Shown piece after piece: positions 4,940-8,405 of a stretch of DNA of 8,405 nucleotides. Origin of the DNA: Flavobacterium sp. UBA6195 (GTDB taxonomy: Bacteria > Bacteroidota > Bacteroidia > Flavobacteriales > Flavobacteriaceae); the NCBI RefSeq assembly GCF_002422095.1, contig NZ_DITB01000041.1, positions 1 to 8,405 of the forward strand, read 5' to 3'. The notes under the pieces are model-generated. The model saw nothing but the letters and a program-made list of their open reading frames with translations, ran no database searches and was not told the DNA's origin. A program made the position numbers and the translations under genes. The stretch's first letter is position 1. Every line of letters starts with the position of its first letter.

Positions 4940-5143
4940 ATGAAATTGAATAATCAGAGGGTATGCATCTATCCTAAGGACATACAACGAATAACAGGCA
5001 AGAGTTATCGCCAAAGTACTAGATTGATGCAAAAGATAAAAAAAGACCTCAATAAGCTCGAAAATGAGTTTCTAACGATTGAAGAGTTCTGTACATATAG
5101 TGGCATAAAATATGAACAAGTAACTCACTTGATTTTTGGTTAA
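4940..5143 (+). CDS. 67-aa putative DNA-binding protein
   Basis: ATG at 4940, TAA at 5141-5143. Two helix-turn-helix-like segments are visible. Residues 11-38 (YPKDIQRITG then KSYRQSTRLMQKIKKDL) are strongly basic. Residues 45-65 (LTIEEFCTYSGIKYEQVTHLI) follow the layout of excisionase or MerR-type helix-turn-helix units, in which LTxEEFxxxxGI opens the first helix. I recall near-identical small proteins in Flavobacterium genomes, annotated only as hypothetical. It is transcribed away from the minus-strand cassette, as is common for a local regulator. A regulatory role is inference. Not long enough for an additional effector domain. Confidence 0.68.
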   Translation: MKLNNQRVCIYPKDIQRITGKSYRQSTRLMQKIKKDLNKLENEFLTIEEFCTYSGIKYEQVTHLIFG

Positions 5144-5397
5144 AATTGAAAATTACTTAAACAGATTTAATCAAGAAAGCATCACTATAAACTTATACAA
5201 CTAGTTCAATTTTTAGTATGATTTAGTAATGAATTAATTTGCAGAAGATTATAAAAATTATTAAATTTACAGTATTAAGATTTAGTGATGTTTGTTTCTT
5301 TATGAAGGAGCAAAATCGAGACCTTTGATTTTTAGACTTATATAATTTATTATATATGAGCGCATTATGAGGAAAGTTCCAACCCCTCATCGCCCAC
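5144..5397. other. AT-rich non-coding stretch; weak small-RNA candidate at its end
   Basis: About 250 bp with no credible ORF. Near the right end TATATAA/TTATATA (5339-5356 region) can form a 7-bp stem or act as an AT-rich promoter region. ATGAGG and CCTCAT (about 5367-5390) can form a short hairpin directly before the terminator at 5398. A short + strand transcript of this region ending at the terminator is conceivable but unsupported. I see nothing else in the stretch. Confidence 0.3.
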
Positions 5398-5427
5398 AAA
5401 AAAGCACTTCATTTGAAGTGCTTTTTT
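5398..5427. terminator. Perfect bidirectional terminator downstream of murF
   Basis: AAAAAAGCACTTCA (5398-5411), loop TT, TGAAGTGCTTTTTT (5414-5427): a perfect 14-bp stem with A/T tracts on both sides, so it can act on both strands. It begins two bases after the murF stop codon on the minus strand. Confidence 0.92.
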
Positions 5428-5428
5428 T

Positions 5429-6715
5429 TTATATCAAATCCAAAGTTTTTTCTAATGCCATTCCTCTCGATCCTTTTATTAGAAGTAAATTGTTGTTTGG
5501 AAGATTTGTCTTTAAAAAAACTGAAAAAGATTCAAAATCTTCGAAGAAACTCATATGTGTATTGTGAATTTGATTTTTGAAGAAATCTTTTCCAATAAAG
5601 TAAGTAGATATCGATGTTTCGTTTTCTAATAATGCAATAATTTTTTTGTGCTCTAAAAGGCTTTCATTACCTAATTCAAACATGTCGCCAAGAATAGCAA
5701 TTTTGTTCTTTTTTTCTAATTGAATTAAATTTGTAATTGCAGCAGCCATACTACTTGGATTAGCATTGTAAGCATCTAAAATTATTTCATTTCCATTTTT
5801 TAGTATTAATTGAGAACGGTTGTTTTCTGGAATGTAGTTTTCAATTGCTTCTTTAATTAATTCATCAGAAACTTTGAAATAATTTCCTATAGTAATTGCA
5901 GCGTTGATGTTGTTTGCATTGTAAATTCCAATTAATTGAGAGTTAATGGTTAAATTATTGTATGCAATCTTTACCATTGGATTTGCTTCCACACCTGTGA
6001 TTTTCACATCTGCTTGTGAAGCATTCACCGTAAAGCTAAATCTTTTTAAATTTTCCGTTTTTTGATTTTGAATCGTGTCATCTAAATTAACAAATATTAA
6101 TTTGTTATTGTTTTTTAGATAATCATACATTTCACTCTTGCCTTTAATTACACCTTCGACACCTCCAAAACCTTCTAGATGTGCTTTTCCAAAATTTGTT
6201 ATATAGCCATAGTCAGGTTGAGCAATTTTACATAAAAATTCAATTTCTTTTTGATGATTTGCCCCCATTTCCACTATTCCAATTTCTGTATCTTTTGTGA
6301 ATCTTAATAGAGTTAATGGAACTCCTATATGATTGTTTAAATTTCCAATGGTGGCAAGAGTGTTGTATTTTTTTGATAGAACAGAATTAATAAGCTCTTT
6401 TGTCGTGGTTTTTCCATTGCTTCCGGTTAAGGCTATAATTGGCAACCCTAAATATAATCTATGAAATTTTGCAAGTTCTTGTAATGCAACCAATGAGTTT
6501 TCTACTAGTAAAGTGCGTTCGTCAATGAAATAGTCTTTATTGTCAATTACAACATATTTTGCTCCTTTTTCTAATGCTTCTTTTGTAAAAGTGTTGGCAT
6601 CGAAATTTTCTCCTCTTAAAGCAAAGAAAATGCTATTAGGTGCTATTTTTCTAGTATCCGTAGAAACTACTGGATATTTTAGAAATAAAGAATGAAGTGT
6701 ATTTATGGTTGTCAT
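5429..6715 (-). CDS. murF: UDP-N-acetylmuramoyl-tripeptide--D-alanyl-D-alanine ligase
   Basis: 428 residues, ATG at 6713-6715, TAA at 5429-5431; full length for the family. MurF joins D-Ala-D-Ala to UDP-MurNAc-tripeptide using ATP, the last cytoplasmic step of peptidoglycan precursor synthesis. Mur-ligase hallmarks run in order: STDTRKI at 18-23 and FALRGENFDANTF at 31-43 (N-terminal substrate domain); P-loop TGSNGKTTTK at 97-106; NNHIGVPLTLL at 127-137; VEMGANH at 148-154; TNFGKAHLEGFG at 173-184; GKSEMY at 192-197, with Lys193 as the likely carbamylated lysine; LDAYNANPSSM at 313-323; LGDMFELG at 342-349; and KGSRGMALE at 414-422. It lies downstream of gldJ in the same direction, but a strong terminator separates them, so it probably has its own promoter or depends on read-through. 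Confidence 0.97.
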   Translation of the reverse strand: MTTINTLHSLFLKYPVVSTDTRKIAPNSIFFALRGENFDANTFTKEALEKGAKYVVIDNKDYFIDERTLLVENSLVALQELAKFHRLYLGLPIIALTGSNGKTTTKELINSVLSKKYNTLATIGNLNNHIGVPLTLLRFTKDTEIGIVEMGANHQKEIEFLCKIAQPDYGYITNFGKAHLEGFGGVEGVIKGKSEMYDYLKNNNKLIFVNLDDTIQNQKTENLKRFSFTVNASQADVKITGVEANPMVKIAYNNLTINSQLIGIYNANNINAAITIGNYFKVSDELIKEAIENYIPENNRSQLILKNGNEIILDAYNANPSSMAAAITNLIQLEKKNKIAILGDMFELGNESLLEHKKIIALLENETSISTYFIGKDFFKNQIHNTHMSFFEDFESFSVFLKTNLPNNNLLLIKGSRGMALEKTLDLI

Positions 6716-6741
6716 GTTCTATTATTTGTTGGAACGAAGAT

Positions 6742-6772
6742 AAAAAAAAGCCCTTTCAATAGAAAGGGCTTT
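6742..6772 (-). terminator. Intrinsic terminator between gldJ and murF
   Basis: On the minus strand AAAGCCCTTTC, loop TATT, GAAAGGGCTTT, followed by a run of T (complement of 6742-6749). It lies about 20 nt after the gldJ stop and 27 nt before the murF start, so the two genes are separated by a strong stop signal despite their proximity. Confidence 0.92.
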
Positions 6773-6792
6773 CAAAGTATTTTGTATGAAAA

Positions 6793-8405
6793 TTATTTTT
6801 TTGGATTTCCTCTTGGAGTTTTCTTTTTAGATTTAGGTCCTACTTTAGACATCGCACATCTAAATCCGATGTAATCTGTAGCCATATCTTGAGGGAAGAA
6901 TCTTCTTGATGCTGGATCCAACCAATAAGCTCTATCTCTCCATGAACCACCTTTGTATACTCTAACATTATCATCTACTAAAGTTGTTCTTTTGTCAGAC
7001 TTATCATATTTTTTATTCATTTTGCCTAAACTGTCAGCTGTAATAGAATGTTTAGGAGATTCATACATTCTTTTGCTGTCAGTGTCAGAACCTTCTTCAG
7101 AATTACCAAATTTATAAAATCTAGTTGATTGTCTATCACCATCTCTGTAATTTCTGTTATCTGAAGTTGAAAATTGAGTTCTTAAATAAGTTTCGTTTTC
7201 ATCAACAGGAACTTGAGCAATTTGACCAGGGAAATTTCTAGCCATGATTTTACCATTACTCAAAGTGTCGTATTTTATGTTGTCAGATGTTACTAATTCA
7301 ACTGCACCATCTTCACCTATTTTATTTTTTGTGTAAACGTTACCTCTGAAGTAATTGAAATCATTTGCTTCATCATCTACTAAAGGTCTGTAAACGTCTT
7401 GAACCCATTCCGCAACGTTTCCAGCCATGTCATATAATCCAAAATCATTAGGCGCATAACTTTTTACTTTATTTGTTATATCAGCACCGTCATCAGACCA
7501 TCCTGCAATTCCACCGTAATCCCCTTTACCTTGTTTAAAGTTGGCTAATTGATCTCCTCTGTATTGTCTTTTTGAAGAACGTGTATATTGACCGCTCCAT
7601 GGATATTTCTTTTGCCCTTTGTAAATGTTGTATTCTCTATTTCCGACTAAAGCTGTAGCTGCATATTCCCATTCTGCTTCAGTTGGTAGTCTATATTCAG
7701 GTAAAATTAACCCAGAACTTCTTTGGGCATAAACGTTCTTTGCAGTATCAGATGCTTGTCTTCTTCCTTTACCCATTTCTTTTTTCAAAACAACTTCTTC
7801 ATTACCACCGAAAGCTTTTGAAGGAGTGTTTATATAGGTTTCAGTACTGAATGAATTTTCCGCGGTTACATCGGAACCAAGTTTAATTTTATTGTCTTTT
7901 TTTAGATAACCTTCACGCTCTAAAATGTTTTCATTTACACGATCAGTTCTCCATTTGCTAAATTCTACAGCTTGAATCCAATTTACTCCAACAACAGGAT
8001 AGTCTGCATATGCAGGGTGTCTTAAGTAGTTGTTAGTCATTGTTTCGTTGTAGCCTAAACGATTTCTCCATACCAAAGTATCTGGAATCGCGCCGTTGTA
8101 AATGTGTTTATAGTTTTCTTCAGTTGGTGGAAAAACTGTTTTTACCCAAAATAAATATTCAGAATACATTTTGTTCGTAACCTCAGTTTCGTCCATAAAG
8201 AAAGATTGTACATGTTGCTGGTTTGGCGAATTATTCCAATCATGCATTACATCATCTTGTACTTTTCCCATTGTAAAAGTTCCACCTTCGATGGAAATCA
8301 TACCTGGAGGAGTTTCTTGTTGCTTGAACTTGTCGTTAAATTGGAATCCACCTTTCTTGTCATTGATTTTCCAACCTGTAGCAGAAGATCCGCCTTTAGT
8401 GCTGC
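6793..8405 (-). CDS. gldJ: Gliding motility / type IX secretion lipoprotein GldJ (5' truncated)
   Basis: The minus-strand frame is open at base 8405, so the start lies outside; 536 residues are visible, against about 560 in F. johnsoniae GldJ. The lipoprotein signal peptide is missing from view. The visible part begins STKGGSSATGWKINDKKGGF, typical of mature GldJ. The rest is an FGE-sulfatase (SUMF1) fold with insertions. Counting from the methionine at 8301 these are: GGTFTMG at 6-12, MDETEVTN at 36-43, YPVVGVNWIQA at 101-111, YRLPTEAEWEYAA at 203-215, FGLYDMAGNVAEWV at 287-300, and a C-terminal VYKGGSWRDRAYWLDPASRR / DYIGFRCAM at 448-484. The paired catalytic cysteines of true formylglycine-generating enzymes are absent (only FRCA remains), fitting a structural role. 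GldJ is needed for gliding and, with GldK, for protein secretion at the outer membrane. The ATG at 8301 is internal. Confidence 0.96.
   Translation of the reverse strand, partial: STKGGSSATGWKINDKKGGFQFNDKFKQQETPPGMISIEGGTFTMGKVQDDVMHDWNNSPNQQHVQSFFMDETEVTNKMYSEYLFWVKTVFPPTEENYKHIYNGAIPDTLVWRNRLGYNETMTNNYLRHPAYADYPVVGVNWIQAVEFSKWRTDRVNENILEREGYLKKDNKIKLGSDVTAENSFSTETYINTPSKAFGGNEEVVLKKEMGKGRRQASDTAKNVYAQRSSGLILPEYRLPTEAEWEYAATALVGNREYNIYKGQKKYPWSGQYTRSSKRQYRGDQLANFKQGKGDYGGIAGWSDDGADITNKVKSYAPNDFGLYDMAGNVAEWVQDVYRPLVDDEANDFNYFRGNVYTKNKIGEDGAVELVTSDNIKYDTLSNGKIMARNFPGQIAQVPVDENETYLRTQFSTSDNRNYRDGDRQSTRFYKFGNSEEGSDTDSKRMYESPKHSITADSLGKMNKKYDKSDKRTTLVDDNVRVYKGGSWRDRAYWLDPASRRFFPQDMATDYIGFRCAMSKVGPKSKKKTPRGNPKK

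Noticed and set aside
5360..5427. RNase P RNA (GAGGAAAGTTCC resembles the conserved 5' segment of rnpB)
   Set aside because: Only about 11 bases match, the terminator follows within 40 nt, and the other conserved segments are missing.
5367..5567. + strand ORF of 66 codons over the murF end
   Set aside because: Runs through the terminator hairpin and antisense to conserved murF codons.
6692..6874. + strand ORF of 60 codons between murF and gldJ
   Set aside because: Crosses the terminator and both gene ends on the opposite strand; composition is that of a shadow frame.

Overview
The window looks like a chromosomal segment of a Flavobacterium or close relative (Bacteroidota, Flavobacteriia). 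It is AT-rich. The right end carries gldJ, a gliding-motility and type IX secretion lipoprotein gene restricted to this phylum, followed by murF. Start sites lack Shine-Dalgarno sequences, as is usual in the phylum.

Layout from left to right. (1) Positions 1-1326, + strand: most of an AlbA_2/RecG-like ATP-binding protein with a C-terminal winged helix, cut by the left edge. (2) 1327-2620: 1.3 kb without a convincing gene, packed with long imperfect inverted repeats. I count seven or eight, several arranged as duplicated two-hairpin modules whose stems differ by compensatory changes, and whose loops fall into two conserved classes. (3) 2621-3043, + strand: a 140-aa hypothetical protein, probably of the family catalogued as DUF6943. 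(4) 3046-3080: a bidirectional terminator. (5) 3113-4739, - strand: a tightly packed cassette. In transcription order it holds a possible 20-aa peptide, a 252-aa protein of unknown function, a DUF5675 protein, a two-helix membrane miniprotein and a one-helix membrane miniprotein. Junctions are 4 nt, a 1-nt overlap, 12 nt and a 14-nt overlap. (6) 4940-5143, + strand: a divergent 67-aa protein with helix-turn-helix-like segments. The gap between it and the cassette holds a small palindrome. (7) 5144-5397: AT-rich and non-coding. (8) 5429-8405, - strand: gldJ, a strong intrinsic terminator, murF, and another terminator.

The right end is conserved core genome: cell-wall synthesis (murF) and gliding or secretion (gldJ). 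Everything to the left looks accessory. The cassette resembles a miniature phage lysis or tail-type module: holin-like membrane peptides, a phage-associated DUF5675 protein with conserved His and Cys, a possible structural protein, and a small divergent DNA-binding protein. No capsid, integrase or replication gene is visible. The two strongest candidates for something undescribed are the covarying hairpin array and this cassette. Functions given for both are inference.
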